Of a stretch of DNA of 10,101 nucleotides, positions 1 to 8,140 are shown in pieces. How positions within the stretch are numbered: position 1 is the first letter of the stretch; each line of letters opens with the position of its first letter. The notes beneath the pieces are model-generated. The model worked only from the letters and a program-made list of their open reading frames with translations, was not told the DNA's origin and ran no database searches. The position numbers and the translations under genes were made by a program. The stretch comes from Larix sibirica (taxonomy: Eukaryota; Streptophyta; Pinopsida; Pinales; Pinaceae), in contig NWUY0300017339.1 in the NCBI GenBank assembly GCA_004151065.3, positions 15,297-25,397 on the forward strand. Direction: 5' to 3'.

Positions 1-214
1 AGTTCAGGAAGTCCTGGGATAGATGATGATGGTGATATAATTATGCAAGACACAAGGGGACAACTGTAAGCTGATATATTGTCATATTATATTGTGCAGC
101 ATTTTTTCTAAGTTGCAGAAGGCAAGGTTGCTAAGCTCAATGACAACAGCCTAGAGAAGGAAGCAGCGACTAGTTTGATAAGATCTTGCCCTCTAGACAG
201 TCTTTTTGACAGGT
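1..214 (+). CDS. Candidate 3'-terminal exons of an unrecognised host gene (partial)
   Basis: From base 1 the frame is open as SSGSPGIDDDGDIIMQD and so on to a TAA at 67-69. A second open stretch, reading GKVAKLNDNSLEKEAATSL and so on, runs from about 113 to a TAG at 214-216. Both have the hydrophilic, low-repeat composition of real coding sequence, unlike the flanks. They can be joined in frame in two ways: donor g|GTGATA at 32 with acceptor TTGCAG at 118 (87-nt intron), or donor GTAAGC at 66 with acceptor TTTTCTAAG at 112 (47 nt, very short for a plant). With no splicing, the protein ends at 66 with ...TRGQL. The TAG at 214 also overlaps a possible donor (ACAG|GTAGTT), so the gene might continue to the right. 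I do not recognise the protein family; the upstream part lies outside the window. The strand is supported by the open frames, the splice-like signals and the downstream AATAAA. Confidence 0.4.
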
Positions 215-641
215 AGTTTACTGTTCTTTCGGCATTAATAATTTGGTGTACAACTGATGTGAATAGTGTGCAAAAAAAATCTAGTATTATACAGTTGCCA
301 GCTGTCTGTTTTAAATAATTAGTCATCCATTGCAAATTTGTAATATTTACAAAACAATTTCCATCGCTTTTCTCTTTGTGAACTAGTTTTGACAAACTGG
401 TGTTCTTGTACATAAGGCATAAATCAATATTCCATTGCCTGACTGACTAAAATCAATGTGTACAAAATGATCTACCTGTTTGAGTCAGGAAGTCAATTGA
501 GTTCTGTCACTATCTAAGTTGGGAATACACTCAAGCCATATAGAGGAAGATGCATTTTGGACAACATTTTGCTTCTTGTGATATGGAAAGAAAGACTCGA
601 TTGTCCACTGGCTTCAGCTAAAATATATTAGGAACAATAAA
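215..641 (+). other. Possible 3' UTR or intron, ending with a polyadenylation-type signal
   Basis: This stretch of about 430 bases follows the candidate terminal exon and contains no convincing open frame on either strand. A perfect AATAAA lies at 636-641, followed by a T-rich stretch (643-660), a reasonable plant poly(A) signal. If the TAG at 214 is the true stop, this is a 3' UTR; if the overlapping GTAGTT is used as a donor, it is intron. The minus-strand open frame across 108-413 has no recognisable content and overlaps the better-supported plus-strand exon. Confidence 0.3.
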
Positions 642-796
642 ACTCTTTTTAATTTTTTTATTGGACTAACAGTAGAACACTGAGACATCAAACGAAGCGA
701 TTATGCAAAGAAGACTTTTGGCCGTTATAATATATTATATGTATCATAAACCAACAGAGAAAATCTGGTCTTTTCCAGTTAATTCTTTATTAGCAG

Positions 797-894
797 TGAA
801 AGCCAGCTGCTATTTGGCAGACCTTGTAAGGCTATCCTGCGAAGGAGGTCAATACTATAGTTGGCAGCCAGCTCCTAAAAGAACTCGAGAAATG
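797..894 (+). CDS. Possible internal exon, unrecognised
   Basis: Between an acceptor-like TTATTAGCAG ending at 796 and a good donor (AAATG|GTAAGAG) at 894/895 lies a 98-base open segment. Its peptide includes YLADLVRLSCEGGQYYSW followed by QPAPKRTREM. The composition is mixed and protein-like rather than AT-repeat-like. The reading frame does not connect in phase to the candidate exon that could end at 212, so if real it needs another exon in between or belongs to a different transcript. The upstream part of the open frame (from 703) reads less like protein and is probably intron. No family is recognised, and a chance open frame is quite possible. Confidence 0.2.
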
Positions 895-926
895 GTAAGA
901 GTTTCATGTGCTTTTTAAGTGGACAT

Positions 927-1225
927 AAAAGCTTCAAATAAAAAATGTGGTTATAAAGAAGCTACCTGCAAAGGCAAAATATGGCATATTTCTTGTAAAA
1001 GCTTTCAAATAAAAAATGTGGTCATTACTAAGTTATATGAGATCACAACATTTGGCGTGTTTCTTAATCAGTCAGTGGATTAAAAGCTTTCAAATAAAAA
1101 AAATGGTTGTAGCTAAGCTATCTGAGTAGGCAACATTTGGCATCTTTCTTAATTGGTCGGTGGGATGCAGTTGTAGCTAAGTTAAGTTATTTAAATATGG
1201 CATATTTCTTAATTGGGCAGTGGAG
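927..1225 (+). repeat. Degenerate tandem repeat, about four units of 60-85 bp
   Basis: Units start at about 927, 997 and 1082 with AAAGCTTTCAAATAAAAAA (the first lacks one T), and a headless fourth starts at about 1164. Each continues with a variable middle (e.g. GTAGCTAAGYTA) and a tail resembling CATTTGGCRTSTTTCTTAAT followed by (C)AGTGGA. Unit lengths are about 70, 85, 82 and 60 bp. The repeats are too divergent to be recent. Their function, if any, is not evident. Confidence 0.75.
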
Positions 1226-1242
1226 TCACGGAGTGTAGTGGT

Positions 1243-1341
1243 AACTACATAGAGTATGTCTGTCTCAAAGTATTTAAAATACATATGTACTAGACAGAAT
1301 AAACTACATAGAGTGTGTCGCTCTTGAAGTATTTAAAAATG
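1243..1341 (+). repeat. Direct repeat of about 40 bp at the left end of the MITE
   Basis: AACTACATAGAGTATGT at 1243 recurs as AACTACATAGAGTGTGT at 1302. In both copies a CT-rich stretch and AAGTATTTAAAA follow, so the pair runs 1243-1282 and 1302-1341. The second copy is the outer part of the left terminal inverted repeat of the transposon at 1302-1929. The first is an extra copy of the same terminus lying outside it. Confidence 0.8.
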
Positions 1342-1929
1342 CAAAGTGTTGCATATTTGAATATATGTATGAGTAAACCTGGGCTGTCAATGTCAAGGTA
1401 AACACAAACTCATTATACCTCCATTTGATTTATTTAGAAAAAAGAAGCATTTAAGCCACAATTCCCTTGCTTAATTCTCCCATGATACATTGTCTCTAAT
1501 GTAATACCTAGCGCCACTGACTGATTGTGGTCACCTAGGGGCGCATCGATAACATTCCTTCTGACTAGGATTTTGTATACTACGTCGAGGTGTTAACTTG
1601 CAACATGTTGATTGCCATTCACACTTTTTCAGTTCAAGATCATGAAGCTAAAACTCCACACCTTGAACTTTGTAATAGCTGAAGAGGGATTGCCAAAGCA
1701 ATCCAAATAAAACAGAATGTAATTTACACCGTGACGATTTTTAGTTAAAATCATTCAGCATGCCTTTGTATAGTATGTGAGCATGCCGTAAGCATGCTAA
1801 CAGTAAAATTACCAAATGATGATATCATAGGCATGTACAAGGATAGTTGACAGCCCAGGTTATTCAAATATATTCAAGTACGCAATATTGCATCGTAAAT
1901 ACTTTAATAGCTACATACCCTATGTAGTT
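1302..1929. mobile_element. MITE-like non-autonomous DNA transposon with long terminal inverted repeats
   Basis: The left arm (1302-1390) begins AACTACATAGAGTGTGT and ends AACCTGGGCTGTCAA. The right arm (1846-1929) is its reverse complement with scattered changes: it starts GTTGACAGCCCAGGTT and ends CTATGTAGTT. Shared internal blocks include AAGTATTT, TGCAA..TTGC and TTGAATATAT, in the same order in both arms. The interior (about 455 bp) has no open frame of note, so the element is non-autonomous. Long arms of this kind are common in Mutator-like elements, but I could not find a convincing flanking target-site duplication, so the superfamily is unassigned. The right terminus is itself a palindrome, CTACATA-CCC-TATGTAG (1911-1927). 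The left end is duplicated (extra copy at 1243), so the outer left boundary could also be 1243. Confidence 0.75.
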
Positions 1930-2371
1930 GGTAGAAATGCAATTATTGATAAGTTGAATGTGCAAATAATTTTAAAATTTCTCACTCCCATGAAGGAATG
2001 AAAATGTGCTATATTTTGTGTTAACCTAATGAGCTCACTCATTGGGGCAAGGAAGGGATAACTTCTATCTTCGTTGCATGCTGGCATTTGAATGGTTCTA
2101 TTTGGTCCCTTTCGAGCAACTTCTAGGATGTGCTTTCCATGTGAGACCTTGTCTTCCTCAATGGGACTCATGAGATCCTTGGGTGTCCACATTAAGACAT
2201 GTGAGATAGGGATCTGGTAGAGTTCGTGTCGTGGCTCAGGTGTTACTTGCCTCATTTGAGATCATCTTCGATCCAAGGTATTGGTTTTGGCAGGGCAAGA
2301 ATGGGAAGATCTCAGTAAGCAATTTGCATGTTTACATGCGAGAAGCATTTGACTCTTACATTTTCACAATC
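1930..2371. other. Region with no recognised gene
   Basis: This stretch is less AT-rich than its surroundings. It includes a minus-strand open frame of 111 codons (1920-2255) whose product (starting MRQVTPEPRHELYQIP) contains no motif I recognise. It overlaps the end of the MITE, which argues against it being a native gene. It might be the remnant of an unidentified element, but I see nothing definite. Confidence 0.3.
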
Positions 2372-2617
2372 TCAGTTGTCATTACACAAAAAGATCCGCA
2401 TGTTCCGACTTAATCTACCATTGATCCGTCTTTAGGTTAGATTGTATGAAATTCCTAGTGACTTACAGTGTAAACAAGATTCATATAAATAAATTCAGTT
2501 GTCATAACACAAAAAGATCCGCATGTTCCGACTAAATCTACCATTGATCCGTCTTTAGGTTAGATTGTATGAAATTCCTAATGACTTACAGTGTAAACAA
2601 GATTCATATAAATAATT
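2372..2617 (+). repeat. Tandem duplication of a 123-bp unit
   Basis: The segment 2372-2494 is repeated head to tail at 2495-2617 with an exact 123-bp offset. I see three internal substitutions (CATTACAC/CATAACAC, GACTTAATC/GACTAAATC, CTAGTG/CTAATG) plus a small change at the extreme end, so the copies are about 97% identical. That points to a relatively recent duplication. No coding or promoter function is visible. Confidence 0.96.
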
Positions 2618-2763
2618 TTTCATACATTGGTATGGATGCAGTATTTTTCTCAAATTTGAATGAGTATATCATATTATAAGATTTTAATCTACAAAGAAAA
2701 ACGCATTTGTCCCACGAAACATGTATATGCTTTAAATTCTTTGGCACCTTGATTATGATATTG

Positions 2764-2847
2764 ATAACCAATTCTAGAAGAATAACATCAAATCGAATGT
2801 GCATGTTTATAACCAACTCTAGGAGAATAAATTGAACGTGCATGTTT
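2764..2847 (+). repeat. Short imperfect tandem duplication (45 and 39 bp)
   Basis: ATAACCAATTCTAGAAGAAT (2764) recurs as ATAACCAACTCTAGGAGAAT (2809). Both copies end with RTGCATGTTT. The second copy lacks about 6 bp of the middle. This is an older, diverged duplication than the 123-bp one just upstream. Confidence 0.85.
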
Positions 2848-2849
2848 TG

Positions 2850-4131
2850 GTTCATACATTGTCATGAAAAAAAGTTCATTGTCAAATTGGATCGAGGAAG
2901 ACATTTTTGTTGTCTAGTTGTAGTTTTGACAACCTAACTCGATGGGACATTGAGTGAGGTCCACAATATTCATTCATAGAAGCATCTAGACAAGGAGCTT
3001 AAGTCCACATCCTTCTACTTGTAAAATCCATGACAGTCGAGTTAAATTTGACAATCACTACTATTCATCAAGTAAATATTTTGTGATGGTTTTCTTTTTA
3101 AAACTGCCTTTCATATGATAGGGTGATATTTATTTTTCCCCATCAATCTAATGTTATGTATTATATGTCTTTTTATTCATTTTTGTTGCAAATACATGAG
3201 AACTTTGGAATCACTATTATAATTAAAAAACATTTTATTTTGGTACACACTATTATAGTGTTAAATACACAAAGTTACCGTGAAATTGCAATTAATATAC
3301 AATATCATAAGACGAAAATTTATACAAATAGGAATACTTGGTATAATTTCAATTCCTTCGAATAAAGAAGGCTAGGTAGATATTGGATTGAAATATTTGA
3401 TATGTCCTACATCATATGGAACACAACATCATTACAAACAAATTGAGAAAATCCTTAAATATTTAAGATTCTTCTTTGCTTAACTTATTCCGAATTCCAT
3501 ATACCCTATCCCTTTCAGCCATTGAAGAATCAAACTCTATTTATGACATTAGCGTAAGGCATCTAATGCACCTAATGATAGTTTTGTTCTTCATACATCC
3601 TTCATTATGTTTTGCCTTGAGAATTCTCTCTTGTGACTATACTTTTTGCATGAATAATAAGTATTATCTACCATAACATAAGATGTTTGGAAAATTTTTA
3701 TGTAACTTTTGCAAAATTTATATATGAATCCTATACAACATAGATACATTTAACAATCCAAATATCAATGGAGACTTTGATTAACTTTGGATTTGTAGGA
3801 CAAATACCAAGATAAGTAAAACCCATCTTCTTAAAATTCTACGATCATATATGTTTCACACTATCAAACACCCCTCTCAAAGATGATTGCATTATTTTCA
3901 TGTTTCAAATATTATTGCAAACATATCCTCGTAATAAGCTTGTCTTAAGTGCTTTGACAGAAAATCATTTTAAATAGGTTTTTTTATTTGTTGATAACAC
4001 CAACACTCCTTATATCTATGTTTAAAGAAGTAATGCATATACGAAAATAGTGACTATTCATGAAATTAATGGCTTTGCCTATAATTTGGTTAATTTCACG
4101 AGCTTTCCAGTCAAATCTTCATAATGAATCT
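2850..4131. other. AT-rich intergenic DNA, no gene recognised
   Basis: Both strands carry frequent stops. The longer open frames (e.g. plus strand 3123-3365 and 3476-3676) encode low-complexity peptides rich in I, F, Y and N with no motif, as expected from AT-rich sequence. I see no tRNA-like cloverleaf, terminal repeat or retroelement motif here that I can defend. Confidence 0.6.
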
Positions 4132-4230
4132 TTAAGACACATTTTAAGAGATTTGCATTTTCAATGTGGATGTGTGTTTGTAATATGTAATGAGATTGGG
4201 GCCCATATAGTTCAACATGTTTTTACATGG
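4132..4230 (+). pseudogene. Faint copia-type RNase H-like remnant
   Basis: The plus-strand frame reads LRHILRDLHFQ and then VFVICNEIGAHIVQHVF. In Ty1/copia polyproteins the RNase H region has WLR-x-LL-x-DL, then a stretch like V(I/L)xCDN-x-(G/S)AI, then NPVFH. The order and spacing match, but the CDN is CNE here and the NP before VFH is lost. The region upstream does not show the expected S(S/T)xEAEY motif clearly. This is therefore a suggestion based on a short, degenerate match, possibly coincidental. If real, it is a fossil without function. Confidence 0.25.
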
Positions 4231-4245
4231 TTGATGATGTCGTAG

Positions 4246-4935
4246 TAGTTGGAAATGTACGTCTGATCTATATGATCTATGGGTAGAGTATGACCTCAAA
4301 CCCTCGATGCATATTCATGTGGTCAACAAACACGATAGAGCTAACTTGCCAATAGTTATATAACATCGATACTTGAACATTGAAGCTTGAGATGGATAGT
4401 GGTAACATGGTAAATTGTGGCCTACACAGAAAAAAAATGATTCAAGTTGTGTCTTTTCATTGCCCTATAATATTTTTGAAGTCACCAAACTCTGAATTAG
4501 CAAAGACATGGAGATCATCAAGTGTTATTATATTTTTATATTCATTTGTTTTCTTGCAATGTTATAGATTTTTTGTATATAATTTAAATTTAGGATTTAA
4601 GAATCAGATTTTACAGCTAAGAGCAAATTGCTCAATTTTGAAGAGCCATTATAATATTGCAATTTGCATTCCCAGATTAGTGGATTTTGGCAAAGAACTA
4701 AATCATGTTGTAGAAAAGGAATTAATGAATTAATGAATGGTTGAATGCATTTATTATGTGAAGAATCCAAAATCAATGCTTTTTGATTTTTTTATGATTT
4801 CTGCGATAAGCTTGAAAGTCATAAGAATAATGTGCTTCATAGAAATGAGCCTCAAATTCTACAAATGAAACAATAATTTGAAGTACAAAACAATGTATGA
4901 TTGCTTTCAAATTATTCCCTTCTATTTGATTTGAA
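4246..4935. other. AT-rich DNA, no gene recognised
   Basis: A 117-codon plus-strand open frame (4380-4733) has no recognised motif and a composition typical of AT-rich random sequence. The segment just after 4225 can be read in another frame as VDDVVVVGN, which resembles the catalytic YVDD of retroelement reverse transcriptases. The sequence on either side gives no supporting match, so I do not call a gene. Confidence 0.5.
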
Positions 4936-4938
4936 AAC

Positions 4939-5095
4939 ATATATATATATATAATAATAATAATAATAAATACCATCTCAAAACAAAAAAAAAATATTAT
5001 TATTATTATTATTAAATTTTAATAATAATTATTATTATAAATAAAAAAATTAATTCTTTTGAATAAGAATTGTTTGGAGAANTATTTGTTTTAAA

Positions 5096-5127
<32 letters not shown>

Positions 5128-5131
5128 AAAT
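4939..5131 (+). repeat. Compound AT/AAT microsatellite, duplicated, with an inverted TTA/TAA core
   Basis: An (AT)n stretch running into (AAT)n and ending AATAAATAC occurs at about 4939-4972, and again at about 5096-5132, offset by 160 bp. Between them (about 4996-5045) a (TTA)n run faces TTTTAATAATAA, so the single strand can fold back on itself. One unresolved base (N) lies at 5082. The pattern could be two ends of an old insertion or a duplicated microsatellite. Confidence 0.9.
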
Positions 5132-5132
5132 A

Positions 5133-6087
5133 CTTTTAAAACTTGCCCATCAATTTAATGATTTTCAAATTAAATTATACTTCACTATTGACAAAATTGT
5201 TGGTATATAATGATTAAATAAAATAAATACAAATAAATACCCATCAAATATTGTGACAATATACCACTCAAGTTAATCCATAAAACTTTTGTTACACTAA
5301 ACATATATACGCTTTAACTACTATTTTATACTTTAAAAGGCCAACTTTAAATTGAATGTGCATATTTTGGATGAAGTTCTCCAAATAACATTCACAAAAC
5401 TTGAGAAATGATTGCTTACATGGAAAGGTACCTTCCATAATGCCAATGTCAACGCATGCAATATTCTGTCAATATCACCAACTAGCCATGACAATGAAGA
5501 ATCTAATTGTAAAAGCTTTTCTTTATTTTTTCTCTTTTGTGAAGGGAAGGTTTTACCTATTTTTATTTTTTATTTTTTTGAATTTTGAATTTTTTTAAAA
5601 TAATATACTAAAGAGTATTTTGAAATATTTATTATTGTAATTACCTATTAGGAAATTTGACAAATTCAAGCAAAGTTTTAATCCCTTTCAGACATCTAAA
5701 CTTTTGTTTCGGAAAACTTTGCAACATAATGTGTTATCAGTGGCCCATTGGGAAGTTGTCATATAAACACAACTCTAGACTCTTCATGGTAACATACCTA
5801 TCTACCCCAAGTAATTGCTGCATGAATTGTTGATATGATGAAGAATGCAAGACCATGCATAAATATCTCGTTTTGTCCTGACTTACGATTCATCCTTTGA
5901 TTTCATTTGCATGATCCTCTTAGCCCTCCAAAATTCCCATAAAACTTTTTGGCATATCATCATCTCTAAGAAAGCCTCTCTTATGTTTGAACATTGACTA
6001 CCAATCCATGATTTCACATTTTATGTCCATTTATGACATGTCGGCATAACCTTTTGTTATTGTCCCCTCCTCCCAACCTCATGTTGC
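5133..6087. other. AT-rich DNA, no gene recognised; may include the 5' part of the LINE
   Basis: The left part (5133-5640) is very AT-rich with poly-T runs (about 5515-5600). The right part (5640-6087) is more balanced and lies directly upstream of the LINE reverse-transcriptase remnant in the same orientation, so it may be badly decayed LINE sequence. I cannot identify an endonuclease domain in any frame. Confidence 0.45.
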
Positions 6088-6846
6088 CTATTTTCACCAA
6101 GAGATATTAATAGAGTGATTCAAGCCTTGAAAACTGGTAGAGCATCAGAAGGAGAAAACTCCATGTTGAATCATATAAGCATGGTATTCATTACTTTGCA
6201 TTCCATACCATTGATTTCTTTAATGATTTATTTTGCTTATGTTTTTTCCCCTTGTCCCTTGTGGCCAAAACACATGAGCCACTCGAGGAAATAGCCATGA
6301 TCCAAATAATTACATGACTGTCATGATTGTGCATAGATAACTTTATGTCATGGTTTTGAACAGGTGGCTTTTAGAGCATTTGGAGAGGAACAAACAAAGA
6401 TAAGCATGTATTCAAAATGATCATATTGTTGGCCACATACTTTAAGTTATCATTGGGGATGCTAGACAACAATAATTCATATTCTTATATTATTTGTAGA
6501 CTTTTGAAAGGATTTTGATTAGGTGTTTGAGGAATCTTTGTTTTAGAGATTGTGGAACATAGTTGGTATCTTTGAGTTTCTCATTGTTGTTAACATGAGG
6601 TTCTATGAAACAATTATAGGATGACTTTGTATCTTTCAAGGTTTTTTTTTGGCTGTCAAGGGTACAATTGGGGTTAAGCAGGTTTGCTTCCTATAGCCAA
6701 CATTATATGGGATCTATGTTGATGCACCAGAAACAAACCCAAGGGAAAACACTTAGTTTGATGATGGTTTCATGCTACACCATGTTGTAATTACTCTACA
6801 CTTGTTTGTAGATGACATGTATTTGAAGACCAAAGGAAAAGTGTTT
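6088..6846 (+). pseudogene. Non-LTR retrotransposon (RTE-like LINE) reverse transcriptase, decayed fragment
   Basis: Read in order on the plus strand, the segment follows the reverse-transcriptase core of LINE ORF2. SPRDINRVIQALKTGRA (6097-6147) matches the region before the fingers. HDPNNYMTVMIVHR and LYVMVLN (6296-6358, shifted frame) match the NYRxI..LxKLYxxxL region. QVAFRA (6361-6378) resembles GQAGFR. FVDF*KDFD (6493-6519) is motif A with both Asp kept. RLWNIVGIF...RFYETIIG (6547-6612) follows. GVKQVCFL*PTLYGIYVD (6670-6723) matches GVKQGCPLSPTLFGxYxD. LHLFVDD (6796-6816) is the catalytic motif, with FVDD for the usual YADD. Several in-frame stops and at least three frame changes make it non-functional. 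The form of the GVKQGCPLSPTLFG block fits the RTE-like group known in plants. The sequence ends just after the catalytic motif, where the gag remnant begins, so thumb and C-terminus are missing. Confidence 0.78.
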
Positions 6847-7024
6847 TCCTCTAATTTGACTATATCTCAACCTTCTTCTTAGGTTGCAACAATTCTTTAT
6901 CCATCATCAAATTTTGTCCCTGTTTAGTCGTGAATTCCACCACCTCATTTGGTACTACCACTGGTTCTACTTCAACAATATGAGGTCTCCACTCTTGCCT
7001 TCCAAAATCCTTCAAAAACTTTAG

Positions 7025-7066
7025 GCATTTAAATGCCATCTGGTCATGTACTCCACATCGTAAACA
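7025..7066 (-). other. Degenerate CCHC zinc knuckle of Gag
   Basis: The peptide CLRCGVHDQMAFKC keeps the three cysteines at the spacing of a retroviral-type CX2CX4HX4C knuckle, but the histidine position is Gln (CAG on the minus strand). A His at +2 from the usual Gly (GVH) is out of register. Zinc binding would be impaired, consistent with decay of the gag gene. Confidence 0.75.
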
Positions 7067-7340
7067 AATGCCTTCAAATTTTCCTCCTTTACCTCTACCT
7101 CTTGCTGATCGACTTTTTTCTCCATCAACATTAAATCCTCTTCCAACAGGTTGATCCATAATGCTAGAGGCACTTTCATTGTCTTCCACTTGGTTTTCTT
7201 CCAGTTGCTCTCTTCTATATCTTGGACCTTGTCTTGTGTTCTATTGTTTCCTCGACAACTTCTCCTCAATCCTCAAATCTACTTGGTATGCCTCTACCAC
7301 TAAACTAAAATTCATAAAATTAAAGTAATCTTGTATGGCA

Positions 7341-7392
7341 TTCACATATCTAGCAATGGGTTCCAATTCACATATCTAGCAATGGGTTCCAA
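7341..7392 (+). repeat. Exact 26-bp tandem duplication inside gag
   Basis: The 26 bp at 7341-7366 (TTCACATATCTAGCAATGGG plus TTCCAA) is repeated without change at 7367-7392. Because 26 is not a multiple of three it breaks the gag frame. The stop at 7405-7407 and the one at 7241-7243 come into one common frame with the zinc-knuckle segment only if one copy is discounted, which shows that the duplication happened to an already coding-derived sequence. Confidence 0.97.
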
Positions 7393-8126
7393 TCTCTCCT
7401 CATTCTATCCAAACCTTATAGAAGGTTTGTAAAGACTTATGTACTTCTTGACTAACATCTTCAATTGTTTCAAATTCAGTAATCTTCTCAGTAGATTTAA
7501 ATCATAATCCACATGTAAAAGTTTATTCTTCAACTCTTACGCCATCCTATCCCAGGTTTTAATCTTCTCTCTACCACAACTTTCTCTATTCAATTGCAAC
7601 TTATCCCACCACAAATAAGCATGTCTTTTCAATTTCATACTAACAAACCTAACCCTCCTAACATCTCTAAATTGCTCAAATTCAAAGAAATTTTCCGTTT
7701 CTCCAATCCAATCTATCAATTCCTCAAGATTTAAACTTTAGAGTATCAAGTTTAGGTTTATCTCTAATATTGTTGATTGCTCTAAACATTCTCTCTTCCA
7801 CTGTCATGTCCTCTTATGTTTCTTTTCTTGTAGTCTCTAATGTCGCTTCATCACTAATATCTTGCACCACATATTCAACACCTCTTCCCTAGGCTTCTTC
7901 TATGGCATCCATTCTAGTCGTCATTGTTCTCACCATTGCTGTAATCTCATTCACATCTTTTGTGTCCTCTCGTCTTCTAGGTATTCCATGACCTCTTCCT
8001 CTATTTGACATCATTATGATTCTACTCTATGATCTCTTCTTACATGCTTTGAACTTCACCAACATTCATATATTAGTCGATATGAGACCAATATCTCTTT
8101 GGTCCTTCCCACCGCAGGATCAACTT

Positions 8127-8138
8127 GCTTTGATACCA
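8127..8138 (-). promoter_or_regulatory. Primer-binding site for tRNA-iMet (Ty3/gypsy)
   Basis: On the minus strand the sequence is TGGTATCAAAGC, one base from TGGTATCAGAGC, the complement of the 3' end of plant initiator tRNA-Met. It lies two bases after an LTR-type end (TGCTCCATCA, 8150-8141) and about 115 bases upstream of the Gag start, the layout expected for a plant LTR retrotransposon. Confidence 0.75.
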
Positions 8139-8140
8139 CT

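Larger units (their letters stand above)
6860..8011 (-). pseudogene. gag: Ty3/gypsy retrotransposon gag, broken
   Basis: A likely start ATG at 8011-8009 opens MSNRGRGHGIPRRREDTKD, a basic N-terminus typical of plant Ty3 Gag. In-frame stops follow at 7891-7889 and 7816-7814, then a frameshift near 7735-7745. The retrotransposon Gag core is clear at 7537-7719: IDWIGETENFFEFE, then LKRHAYLWWDKLQLNRES, then KIKTWDRM. After a stop at 7539-7537 it continues as LKNKLLHVDYDLNLL, then NLKQLKMLVKKY, then IRFG (stop at 7407-7405) NEERLEPIARYVN. A 26-bp duplication shifts the frame here. Beyond it lie EAYQVDLRIEEKL, a basic stretch (SARGRGKGGK) and a zinc knuckle at 7066-7025 that lacks its histidine. 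The tail QGQNLMMDKELLQPKKK resembles the linker before protease. No protease, reverse transcriptase or integrase follows, so the element is truncated near 6850. Confidence 0.88.

Noticed and set aside
1920-2255. 111-codon minus-strand open frame
   Set aside because: No recognisable motif, overlaps the right arm of the MITE, and no flanking gene signals.
4226-4258. VDDVVVVGN reading that resembles a retroelement YVDD motif
   Set aside because: Flanking residues in that frame do not fit any reverse transcriptase, and the other frame of the same DNA gives a better (still weak) RNase H match.
4380-4733. 117-codon plus-strand open frame
   Set aside because: Composition expected from AT-rich DNA, no known motif; more likely a chance open frame.
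6796-6830. Copia-type reverse transcriptase motif (LFVDDM)
   Set aside because: First read as copia, but the upstream GVKQxCxLxPTLxGIYVD and FVDFxKxFD motifs in the same frame show that it belongs to a LINE.
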